Positions 5,745-12,873 of a DNA stretch of 14,362 bases are shown in pieces. Both the position numbers and the translations under genes were made by a program. Source of the DNA: CAADGU01 sp964581605 (GTDB lineage: Bacteria > Chloroflexota > Anaerolineae > Promineifilales > Promineifilaceae); contig CAZOPF010000127.1 of the NCBI GenBank assembly GCA_964581605.1, positions 1-14,362 of the forward strand. Reading direction: 5' to 3'. Positions within the stretch are counted from its first letter, which is position 1. Every line of letters starts with the position of its first letter. The notes below the pieces were generated by a model. That model searched no databases. It was not told the DNA's origin and saw only the letters and a list, made by a program, of their open reading frames with translations.

Positions 5745-7013
5745 TCAGGTAACGGCCGTAGCAGCCGCACCATACTTTTCATATACCTTTGCCGTCATCA
5801 CCAACCGCAGGCGGCGCATGGCCTCATAGATGTCTTGATAAGAACTGTACAAAGGGGCAATGCCCAATCGAATGTTATCAGGCTGGCGAAAATCCGGGAT
5901 CACATTCATATCATGGATCAGCGCCTGATCAATGCGCCAACCCTCCTCGTGGCCTAACGAAACATGAGAACCACGCCAGGCATCTTCTCGCGGAGAGTTC
6001 AGGCGAAAGCCCAAAGGGGCGAGCCATTCATCATACAAATAAAGCAGATAAGTTGATTGTTGTACCGATTTCGCCCGCAGGCGGCTCATACCAGCCTCAA
6101 GTAACAAATCAACGCCTGGCTCAATGGCGGCCGTGGAAAGCACGGGTGGCGTTCCGGTGAGAAAGTGGCGCAGGCCAGGGTCGCGCTTATACGCCAGGCC
6201 AAAATCAAACATATGCTGCTGCCCCATCCAGCCGGTAATAGGATTGCCCAATTTTTGCTGCCAATCACGCCGAATGAAGAGGAAAGCCGGCGCCCCAGGG
6301 CCACCGTTCAGGTATTTATAGGTGCAGCCAACCGCCAGGTCTGCGTTGGCCTGATGCAGGTGAATGGGCACCGAACCGGCCGAGTGGCTGAGATCCCACA
6401 ACACCGGCGCGCCAACCCGATGGGCCAGTTCGGTAACGGCCGCCATGTCATATGTATACGCACTCTTAAAAACAGTATGGGACAATGCCACCAATGCGGT
6501 GTCAGCATCTAAAGCTTGCTCCAACGCGGCTACCGGGCCATAAATGCCATCGGGCGAAGAGAGTACCTGAATGTGCAACGGCCGTTCTACCAACTGCGCC
6601 ACCCCCTGCAAAATGTACAAATCAGAGGGAAAGTTGAGATCATCGGTCACGATCTTGTGCCGGCCAGGCTGTGACTGCACGGCCGCCAGCGCCAATTTGA
6701 ACAGGTTCACCGATGTAGAATCGGCCACAATCACCTCATCCGCGTCAGCACCCAGCAGTTGGGCAATCTTGCCGCCAACACGCTCTGGCAGCCCCATCCA
6801 ACCTTCATTCCAGCCCCGAATCAAACGGCCGCCCCACTGCGCCGCCACCATCTCTTGCATAAGTGTTACACTGGCATGGGGCAGCCGCCCCAAAGAATTA
6901 CCATCGAGATAAATCAGGTTAGGTTCATCTATCACAAAGCGATGGCGAAAGGCAGCCAGATCATCCTGGGCATCCATCTTCTGAGCGAATGAAAGGTCAG
7001 GTTTATAGTCCAT
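5745..7013 (-). CDS. kynU: Kynureninase
   Basis: This PLP enzyme splits kynurenine to anthranilate and alanine, and often accepts 3-hydroxykynurenine. The 422 residues are normal length. Motifs in order: IYLDGNSLGRLP (34-45), RLIRGWNEGWMGLPERVG, ADSTSVNLFKL, LNFPSDLYILQG, LWDLSHSAGSVP with Asp207 and His210, and TYKYLNGGPG with the PLP lysine at 233. GWMGQQHMFDF and FLTGTPPVLSTAAIEPGVDL follow. The ATG at 7013 is preceded by AAAGGG at suitable spacing. It lies 59 bp after kynA and 12 bp before the aminotransferase, in the same orientation. The stop region overlaps both an ACGGCCGT site and the ribosome binding site of the next gene. Confidence 0.95.
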   Translation of the reverse strand: MDYKPDLSFAQKMDAQDDLAAFRHRFVIDEPNLIYLDGNSLGRLPHASVTLMQEMVAAQWGGRLIRGWNEGWMGLPERVGGKIAQLLGADADEVIVADSTSVNLFKLALAAVQSQPGRHKIVTDDLNFPSDLYILQGVAQLVERPLHIQVLSSPDGIYGPVAALEQALDADTALVALSHTVFKSAYTYDMAAVTELAHRVGAPVLWDLSHSAGSVPIHLHQANADLAVGCTYKYLNGGPGAPAFLFIRRDWQQKLGNPITGWMGQQHMFDFGLAYKRDPGLRHFLTGTPPVLSTAAIEPGVDLLLEAGMSRLRAKSVQQSTYLLYLYDEWLAPLGFRLNSPREDAWRGSHVSLGHEEGWRIDQALIHDMNVIPDFRQPDNIRLGIAPLYSSYQDIYEAMRRLRLVMTAKVYEKYGAAATAVT

Positions 7014-7072
7014 ACCATTGCCCTTTTTGCAACCGGCCGCCGATGATCAGCCGCCAGCCACTAACCACCAGC

Positions 7073-7852
7073 CTACAATTCAGCACGAATGGCCCACAAG
7101 TCTGGAAAGAGCGGCTTCAGGGTGGTTTGCAAATAACCAACGCCAGATGAGCCACCTGTACCGCGTTTGGTTCCAATGGTGCGTTCAACCATTTTGATAT
7201 GCCGGTAGCGCCACTCTTGCACCCCTTCATCCAGATCAACCAGCCGTTCACAGATGCGCATGGTACGTTGGTCTAGTTGGTATATCTCTTTCAGCAGTTG
7301 TTGCAGGGCGGGCGACGGCCGTATCCCCTCCGTCACGTCACGGTTCGCCAATTCCGCTGGCACCATGTAGCCATTGGCTGCCAGATAGTGGAGGAAGGCA
7401 TCCCAAAGAGTTGGTTGGGCGAAGCGCATTTCGAGCCGGGCGACGGCCGTTGGATCATCCGCATAATGTGCCAACACCCCTCGCCGCTTATGCCCCAGCA
7501 AAAACTCCAACTCGCGGAACTGGTAGGATTGAAAACCACTGGCCGATTCCAACCGATCTCGAAACGACAAAAACTCCAGCGGCGTCATGGTCTCTAAAAT
7601 GTCAATTTGAGCCACCAGCGTCTTGAAGATCGTGAGGATGCGCCGGAGAGTATGTAAGGCACGTACCTGGTCATTTTCCTCCAGCCGCTTGATCAGGTAA
7701 TCCATTTCATGGAGCACTTGCTTAAACCACAATTCATATACCTGATGGATGATGATAAAGAGCATTTCATCATGCTCCGGTCCAGTTGAGCGGGGCTTTT
7801 GGGCGGCCAATATCTGTTCAAGTTGCAAGTAGGAAGAGTACGTCAGGGACAT
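7073..7852 (-). CDS. kynA: Tryptophan 2,3-dioxygenase
   Basis: This heme enzyme opens the indole ring of L-tryptophan with O2 to give N-formylkynurenine, the first step of the kynurenine pathway. The 259-residue protein shows the diagnostic segments PEHDEMLFIIIHQVYELWFK (25-44; His27 is the likely active-site His), TPLEFLSFRDRLESASGFQS (90-109), YQFRELEFLLG, and RHIKMVERTIGTKRGTGGSS with the proximal heme ligand His218. The length fits short bacterial enzymes. The ATG at 7852 follows GAGGTG at six bases. It is the first gene of the kyn operon. Strict need for O2 suggests an aerobic or microaerobic host. Confidence 0.95.
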   Translation of the reverse strand: MSLTYSSYLQLEQILAAQKPRSTGPEHDEMLFIIIHQVYELWFKQVLHEMDYLIKRLEENDQVRALHTLRRILTIFKTLVAQIDILETMTPLEFLSFRDRLESASGFQSYQFRELEFLLGHKRRGVLAHYADDPTAVARLEMRFAQPTLWDAFLHYLAANGYMVPAELANRDVTEGIRPSPALQQLLKEIYQLDQRTMRICERLVDLDEGVQEWRYRHIKMVERTIGTKRGTGGSSGVGYLQTTLKPLFPDLWAIRAEL

Positions 7853-7883
7853 GGTTTCACCTCAGGAAAATAGTGTGGCCGCT

Positions 7884-7912
7884 ATTTTATGCGCTTTTTA
7901 ACCAGCGCAAAA
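7884..7912 (-). promoter_or_regulatory. Possible kyn operon promoter and inverted repeat
   Basis: On the minus strand TAAAAT (7889-7884) could be the -10 of kynA, giving a leader of about 25 nt. The position 17 bp upstream reads TTTTGC, a poor -35, so activation by a protein would be needed. An inverted repeat, TGCGCT (7890-7895) with AGCGCA (7904-7909), lies between the two elements. Confidence 0.33.
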
Positions 7913-7943
7913 TGGAAAGCGGTGATTACCCTTCATGTAGCAG

Positions 7944-7967
7944 AGCATCAGACAGTTGTCTAATGCT
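7944..7967. promoter_or_regulatory. 24-bp near-perfect palindrome, candidate operator
   Basis: Arms AGCATCAGACA and TGTCTAATGCT match at 10 of 11 positions around a GT centre. It lies between the divergent kyn operon and M14 peptidase gene and covers the -35 of the latter. Size and symmetry suit a dimeric repressor, for example of the GntR, TetR or Lrp type. No regulator gene for it is in the window. Confidence 0.6.
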
Positions 7968-7977
7968 TTGATATAAT
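7949..7977 (+). promoter_or_regulatory. Promoter of the M14 peptidase gene
   Basis: CAGACA (7949-7954) and a perfect TATAAT (7972-7977) are separated by 17 bp, placing transcription start near 7984. This rules out translation from codons before that point and supports the ATG at 8013. Confidence 0.6.
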
Positions 7978-8012
7978 TTTTGCAAATGTCCGCTTTGACA
8001 AAAGGAGCAAAC

Positions 8013-9680
8013 ATGAATGTGCAGTTTGATCGCTATTATCGCTATGAAGAGTTAACGGCCGTACTCCACCAGTGGGCCACACAATATCCCCACCTCTGTA
8101 AACTGGACAGCCTGGGTAAAAGCTATGAGGAGCGGGATATCTGGGTTTTGATACTGACCAATTTTGCCACCGGGCCAGACGATGAGAAACCGGCCTATTG
8201 GGCCGATGGCAACATTCACGCCACCGAAGTTTCCGCTTCAACGGCCGCGCTCTATCTGGCGCACAAGTTACTCACCGAACATGGACGGGATGATAAAGTG
8301 ACGTATGCGTTGGATACACGCGCCTTTTACATTGTGCCCCGCCTGAACCCGGACGGGGCGGAGTGGGCGCTGGCCGACCGGCCTCACTATGTACGCAGCA
8401 GCACACGGCCGTACCCACGCACCGACGAGCTGGACGGGCTGCATCAGGAAGATGTGGATGGTGACGGCCGTATCCTGCAAATGCGCCTCAAAGACCCCAA
8501 CGGCGCCTGGAAGCCTCACCCCGACGAACCACGCCTGATGATCCCCCGCGACCCCGATGAACCACCCGGCGGCCATTTCTACCGTTTGCTGCCCGAAGGG
8601 CGCATTAAAAATTATGATGGGGTGATCATCAAAGGAGCGCCAGCATTGCAAGGGCTGGATTTGAACCGGCAGTTTCCCGTCTTTTGGGAGCCAAACCAGC
8701 GCGGCGCCGGCCATTACCCCGGCAGCGAACCAGAACCGGCAGCCGCCATGCGGTTTATTGCCGCCCATGCCAACATTACCGGGGCTGTTAGTTTTCATAC
8801 GTTTAGCGGCGTCTACCTGCGCCCACCCACAAAGGGGGCGGATGATACGCTGCCCACGTCCGATCTGTATACCTACAAAAAACTGGGCAAAAAAGCGGAA
8901 GAACTCACCGGCTACCCGGCTATTTCTGTTTTCCATGACTTCAAATATGACCCCAAAGAGTACATCAAAGGTACATTTGATGATTGGATGTATGAGTACC
9001 TGGGCGTATATGCCTGGACATGCGAAATCTGGAGCGTACAGCGGCAGGCGGGCATCAAGGAGTACAAATACATTGATTGGTTCCGCGAACATCCCGCCGA
9101 AGATGATCTGAAAATCTTGAAATGGAATGATGAAGTCTTGAACGGCGAGGGGATTATTGAGTGGTATGAGTTTGACCATCCGCAGTTGGGCAAGGTGGAG
9201 TTGGGCGGCTGGCATAACTTTGTCACCTGGCGCAACCCGCCGTATAAGCTGCTGGAGAAGGAGATTACACCGCTGGCCGACTTTGCTATTTACAGTGCGC
9301 TGGTTTCGCCGCGGTTGGAATGGTATGACGTGACGAAAAATAGCAACGGCCGTATCCACCACCTGCGTGCCGTTGTTCACAATACCGGCTGGCTGCCCAC
9401 CAACATTAGCAAACGTGCCCTGGAAATGAAGGTGGTGCGTGAACTGGAAGTGGACATCAAACTGCCAGACGGGGCCAGGCTGCTCACCGGGCAGGAAAAG
9501 ACAATGTTGGGGCAACTGGACGGCCGTGACCAAAAAGGGCAGTTCCCCATGTGGAGCGACGACAGCACCGGTGAACGCGCCAAAGTGGAATGGGTGATTG
9601 AGGCCGAACCAGGTAGTATGGTGGAGATCACGGCCGTACATCCCCGTGCCGGTACCATTCGCCAGGACATAACCTTATGA
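8013..9680 (+). CDS. M14 family zinc carboxypeptidase
   Basis: The 555-residue protein is a metallocarboxypeptidase of the M14 family. Zinc ligands are His69 and Glu72 in NIHATEVSAS and His262 in SFHTFSG; the substrate site is seen in RLNPDG (110-115) and LDLNRQFP (216-222); Glu338 in TCEIWS is the likely catalytic Glu. About 75 residues between the first zinc site and LDLNRQFP hold an insertion with DVDGDGRI (147-154), which looks like an EF-hand-type calcium loop. After residue about 420 comes a beta-rich tail. I see no signal peptide, so it is probably cytoplasmic and trims peptides or modified amino acids. The start at 8013 is chosen because AAAGGAG lies five bases before it and the promoter's start point falls after earlier in-frame codons. 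It is divergent from kynA. Confidence 0.9.
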   Translation: MNVQFDRYYRYEELTAVLHQWATQYPHLCKLDSLGKSYEERDIWVLILTNFATGPDDEKPAYWADGNIHATEVSASTAALYLAHKLLTEHGRDDKVTYALDTRAFYIVPRLNPDGAEWALADRPHYVRSSTRPYPRTDELDGLHQEDVDGDGRILQMRLKDPNGAWKPHPDEPRLMIPRDPDEPPGGHFYRLLPEGRIKNYDGVIIKGAPALQGLDLNRQFPVFWEPNQRGAGHYPGSEPEPAAAMRFIAAHANITGAVSFHTFSGVYLRPPTKGADDTLPTSDLYTYKKLGKKAEELTGYPAISVFHDFKYDPKEYIKGTFDDWMYEYLGVYAWTCEIWSVQRQAGIKEYKYIDWFREHPAEDDLKILKWNDEVLNGEGIIEWYEFDHPQLGKVELGGWHNFVTWRNPPYKLLEKEITPLADFAIYSALVSPRLEWYDVTKNSNGRIHHLRAVVHNTGWLPTNISKRALEMKVVRELEVDIKLPDGARLLTGQEKTMLGQLDGRDQKGQFPMWSDDSTGERAKVEWVIEAEPGSMVEITAVHPRAGTIRQDITL

Positions 9681-9707
9681 GATAGGGGGGCGAAACGCCC
9701 CCTATCT
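9680..9707 (+). terminator. GC-rich hairpin after the M14 peptidase gene
   Basis: AGATAGGGGG(G)CG and CGCCCCCTATCT form an 11-12 bp stem with one bulged G around an AAA loop, starting on the last base of the stop codon. The T content after it is poor, so intrinsic termination is likely but not textbook. Confidence 0.7.
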
Positions 9708-9985
9708 TATAGACCCAGTAAGATACCGGCAATGGTGAAATAGATAAACAGGCCAGTTGCGTTTACCAATGTGCTCATAGCCGGGCCGGAGACGACGGTG
9801 GGAGGCCCCAGGCTGTTGGCCCAGACGACCATGGCAAAAATAGCCACCGACACAGTGAGGGCTGCCCCACCCGTTGTGCCCCAAAGCAGGGCACGGCCGT
9901 TGCCTTTGGCGTATATGAGCAGCCGGTGAACTGGACGATGACGGCCGTGAACGGGATGAAAGAGGGCGCGGACAAACGCCGATGA
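9707..9985 (-). pseudogene. Possible membrane-protein remnant or small membrane protein
   Basis: The 336 bp between the M14 gene and the subtilase hold a leftward open frame ending at 9707 whose last 65 residues look like protein rather than noise. After YAKGNGRALLWGTTGG comes one hydrophobic helix (ALTVSVAIFAMVVWANSLG), a short loop, and a second (LVNATGLFIYFTIAGILLGL). No ATG or strong ribosome binding site precedes this part; the frame can only be extended into the region overlapping the subtilase start. It carries two ACGGCCGT sites, like the real genes nearby. I read it as a decayed gene or one with a non-ATG start. I recognise no family. Confidence 0.3.
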
Positions 9986-9994
9986 CGTGGAGTC

Positions 9995-10020
9995 AATCTG
10001 TGAAATCGGTAGAATCTGTG
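9995..10020. repeat. Short direct repeat AATCTGTG in the subtilase leader
   Basis: AATCTGTG occurs at 9995-10002 and 10013-10020, 18 bp apart, just before the subtilase start. Its role is not evident; a regulator site or a trace of a small intergenic repeat are both possible. Confidence 0.4.
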
Positions 10021-10043
10021 GATTATTTTCAGAGGATGAGTTT

Positions 10044-12515
10044 ATGCAAGAGTCTGTTAATGACAATTCTGCAAACGGGTATGCCTGGGGCGGCCGTATC
10101 CTGGTTGTTCTGCTGGCAATCTGGATCATCAACGTAGTCTGGAGCGCCCAGAGCATTGTCTGGTTTGTAGTGGGTAATGGGGGTGCGGAAAATGGCTGGC
10201 CCTGGGTGTGGGCGTCGTTGATTCAGGTAGGGCTGACGGCCGTGCCCCTGCTCCCCCTCGCCTGGAAATGGCCCACGCCCCGCTACCGCGCCATTTTCCA
10301 AAGCTGGCTGCTGGCCTGCCTCTATCCCCTGTTGCTGGCCCCCACCCGCCTCTTCCAACCCACCCAAAGCCAGACCGTCCTGCTCACCCAACTTCTGGTG
10401 ACGCTGCTCGTTGTGTTCATTCTTTTCATGTTCAGCAAAGCAAGGCCCAAATCTGAATCGGTTGGTACTGTGCTGTTCACTGCTTACCGCTCACTGCTTA
10501 CGGCTCTGGGCACGGCCGTCTTCATCTCCCTCCCCTGGTTCATCTGGGGCGCATTGGGGTCGCCGCTGGATACCTTGCTCAGTTTGGGATTGGGGCTGGC
10601 CTGGGGCAGCGTGGGGGCATTGGTAGGCCGCCCCTGGCTGCGTTCGCTGGCAGAGGATTCACGGGGGTTGGGTTGGGACATGCTGACGGGTGGGGTGGTG
10701 CTGGGCACGGCCGTACTCATTTTGGCCTCCGGTCTCAGCTTCAACGGCACACAGTTGCTCTTGATGACGGCTCTACCCGCGTTAGGTTGGGCGATGATGG
10801 GGGTGAGCGTGGCCGACGGCCGTCAGCCACGCGCAACGGGTTGGTTGGCCGGGCTGTCGGCCGCTTTCATCCTCATGTTCACCGACACCGACGCCATTTT
10901 CCTGAACGCCTTCGACGGCATTTTGCGTTATGCGTTCCAGTCCGCCTTTGTCTCATTGTGGCTGGCCTGGCTGGTTGGCTTTCTCATGCTGTTGTTCCGA
11001 AAACGGCTGGCGGATAGGGGATACGGCCGTATTCTGCCCGCCCTGTCTATCATCGCCATCGTCTTGGGTGCGGCCGTTTACTTGCTGGCCGGGCAAACCG
11101 GCTTTTATGGCGACCGCCTCTTTGTCATTCTCAAGGAGCAGGCGGATGTCTCGGCGGCAGCGAATATGGAAGATTACAACGGCCGTCGCCAATTCGTTTA
11201 TGACACACTCACCCATCACGCCAATGAAACGCAGGCCGATTTACGGGGATCGTTGGATGGGTGGGGGGTGGATTACACGCCATATTACCTGGTCAACGCT
11301 ATCGAGGTACGTGGCGGCCTGCTGCACCGGCTCTGGCTTTCCACCCGGCCCGAAGTAGACCGCATCATCCCCAGCCCCGTGCTGCGCCCCACGCACAGCG
11401 GTCTGGACATTCCCACGCAGTTAGGCACGGCCCCGCCCGCGCCGCAGTGGAATCTGACGAACATTGGCGCGGACCGCGCCTGGGCGGAATGGGGGGCGCG
11501 GGGGCAGGGCATCATCATCGGCCAGAGCGATTCAGGTGTGCAGTGGGATCATCCTGAATTGATAGACAGCTACCTGGGAAGGGATGGCCACCACGATGGT
11601 TTCTGGCTGGACCCGTGGCGGGGCACGGCCGTACCCACCGACGCCAACGGGCACGGTACACACACACTCGGCTCCGTCCTGGGCAATAGCGTGGGCGTGG
11701 CCCCGGATGCGCAATGGTTCGGCTGCGCCAATCTGGTGCGCAACCTGGGCAACCCCGCGCTCTATCTGGATTGCCTACAATTCATGTTGGCTCCCTATCC
11801 ACAAGGGGGTGATCCATTTGTAGACGGCCGTGCCACCCAATCCGCCCACGTGCTAAACAACTCCTGGGGCTGCCCGGAAAATTACGAAGGGTGTGACCCC
11901 TTGTCGCTGTTAACGGCCGTACGCGCCCTGCGGGCGGCGGGCATCTTTGTGGTTGCATCCGCCGGGAATTCCGGGCCGGATTGCAGCACCATCACTGACC
12001 CGCTGCCACTCTACGGCGAGGTGTTTTCAGTGGGAGCGGTGGATGTGAACAACAATATCGCCAGCTTTAGCAGCGTAGGCCCGGTGCTGGCCGATGGCAG
12101 CGGGCGCACCAAACCAGATATTGCCGCGCCGGGTGTGGATGTGCTGTCCGCCTGGCCAGATAATGGGTATGCCTATTCCAGCGGCACGTCTATGGCCGGG
12201 CCGCATGTGGCCGGGGTGGTGGCATTGATCTGGTCGGCCAACCCTGATTTGATGGGCGATATTGAGGCGACGGAAGAAATTTTGCGAGCCAGCGCCACGC
12301 CCTACAAGCCCACCGCGGCCACCAGTTTCCCCACTGGAATGGAGCAGATGGACGCGGAAACGGCCGCCCTGCTCTCCCCCATGCTAAACCAGGCCGCCGA
12401 CCCGACGGGGGATACCTGCCTGGCGCAAACGGATACGGCCGTCGTGCCCAACAACATCGCCGGTTATGGCATCGTCAACGCCTATGAAGCAGTGCGCCTG
12501 GCGCTGCAAAGATAA
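10044..12515 (+). CDS. Multi-pass membrane subtilisin-like serine protease (S8)
   Basis: The 823-residue protein joins an N-terminal membrane region to a C-terminal subtilase. Residues about 15-355 contain some eight to ten hydrophobic helices, such as ILVVLLAIWIINVVW and LLVTLLVVFILFMF. Residues about 380-445 resemble an I9-type propeptide/inhibitor (FVYDTLTHHANETQADLRGS, YYLVNAIEV, RPEVDRIIPSPVLRP). The peptidase domain follows: Asp496 in GQSDSGVQWDHPE, His537 in NGHGTHTLGS, oxyanion Asn642 in ASAGNSG and Ser716 in SSGTSMAGPHVAG, all present. The catalytic part is thus anchored to the membrane, most likely facing outside. I use ATG 10044, preceded by AGAGG at eight bases; an upstream in-frame ATG at 9987 has no ribosome binding site and adds an unlikely leader. 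The gene carries many ACGGCCGT sites. Confidence 0.9.
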   Translation: MQESVNDNSANGYAWGGRILVVLLAIWIINVVWSAQSIVWFVVGNGGAENGWPWVWASLIQVGLTAVPLLPLAWKWPTPRYRAIFQSWLLACLYPLLLAPTRLFQPTQSQTVLLTQLLVTLLVVFILFMFSKARPKSESVGTVLFTAYRSLLTALGTAVFISLPWFIWGALGSPLDTLLSLGLGLAWGSVGALVGRPWLRSLAEDSRGLGWDMLTGGVVLGTAVLILASGLSFNGTQLLLMTALPALGWAMMGVSVADGRQPRATGWLAGLSAAFILMFTDTDAIFLNAFDGILRYAFQSAFVSLWLAWLVGFLMLLFRKRLADRGYGRILPALSIIAIVLGAAVYLLAGQTGFYGDRLFVILKEQADVSAAANMEDYNGRRQFVYDTLTHHANETQADLRGSLDGWGVDYTPYYLVNAIEVRGGLLHRLWLSTRPEVDRIIPSPVLRPTHSGLDIPTQLGTAPPAPQWNLTNIGADRAWAEWGARGQGIIIGQSDSGVQWDHPELIDSYLGRDGHHDGFWLDPWRGTAVPTDANGHGTHTLGSVLGNSVGVAPDAQWFGCANLVRNLGNPALYLDCLQFMLAPYPQGGDPFVDGRATQSAHVLNNSWGCPENYEGCDPLSLLTAVRALRAAGIFVVASAGNSGPDCSTITDPLPLYGEVFSVGAVDVNNNIASFSSVGPVLADGSGRTKPDIAAPGVDVLSAWPDNGYAYSSGTSMAGPHVAGVVALIWSANPDLMGDIEATEEILRASATPYKPTAATSFPTGMEQMDAETAALLSPMLNQAADPTGDTCLAQTDTAVVPNNIAGYGIVNAYEAVRLALQR

Positions 12516-12540
12516 CGCGAGCGGCGTGGGCATCCTTAGA

Positions 12541-12614
12541 AACCTGGAGCAACCGATCAGGCTGATTTTGCGCAGGCGGCGATAGGTAGGGATGGGTGGG
12601 CGCTTCGCCAGGTT
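12541..12614. repeat. Inverted repeat element after the subtilase gene
   Basis: AACCTGG (12541-12547) and CCAGGTT (12608-12614) bound a 74-bp segment starting 25 bp after the stop codon. The right arm runs into CAAAAAAG. It may be a terminator-proximal hairpin or another dispersed palindromic element; support is from the arms only. Confidence 0.45.
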
Positions 12615-12635
12615 CAAAAAAGTGGTTTTCTCGCC

Positions 12636-12664
12636 TTGACGAAACAGAAAATACGTTCTACTAT
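12636..12664 (+). promoter_or_regulatory. Promoter of the S51 peptidase/CrtA-like unit
   Basis: TTGACG (12636-12641) and TACTAT (12659-12664) are separated by 17 bp. The promoter sits immediately before the repeat-built leader, about 200 bp upstream of the first start codon. The same order of promoter then GGGAGACGAC then repeat is seen at the left edge. Confidence 0.5.
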
Positions 12665-12670
12665 CCAACC

Positions 12671-12870
12671 AGGGAGACGACGCGGGCGGCAGCCCACCCA
12701 CATGAATGAAAACAGGACGCTCATTATCTCGTTTTATCCGCGTCAATCAGCGTCCTCATTTAACAGGAGTTTACATGGGCCGCAGCGCACCACGATGAAT
12801 GAAAATGGAGCGCAGGCTTCCAGCCGGCAACAGGCGAGCAAGATGCTCGCGCTCCATTTATACAGGAGGC
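12671..12870 (+). promoter_or_regulatory. Repeat-built structured leader before the S51 peptidase gene
   Basis: This holds two units of the family seen at 1-175, in the opposite orientation. Unit one: AGGGAGACGAC, hairpin GGGCGGCAGCCC, linker ending ATGAATGAAAAC, stem AGGACGCT (12714-12721) with AGCGTCCT (12749-12756), then CATTTAACAGGAG. Unit two: GGGCCGCAGCGC, linker ACCACGATGAATGAAAA, stem TGGAGCGC (12806-12813) with GCGCTCCA (12849-12856), then ATTTATACAGGAG. The last AGGAGG is the ribosome binding site of the gene at 12874. The two main stems are both perfect 8-bp pairs but differ in sequence, which is what conserved RNA structure looks like. Regulation through this leader is inference. 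Confidence 0.65.
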
Positions 12871-12873
12871 ATT

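Noticed and set aside
8268..9641. Long leftward open frame (457 codons) opposite the M14 peptidase
   Set aside because: It is an antisense shadow caused by the codon bias of the M14 gene; its product has no recognisable domain, while the plus-strand product has all catalytic motifs.
12384..12746. Leftward 120-codon frame across the end of the subtilase and the repeats
   Set aside because: It crosses the repeat units and the conserved subtilase C terminus; no promoter or ribosome binding site.
1..12870. Composite transposon bounded by the inverted repeat copies at 1-175 and 12671-12870
   Set aside because: Enclosed genes are mostly ordinary chromosomal metabolism, no transposase is present, and the repeats sit at gene leaders rather than with target duplications.
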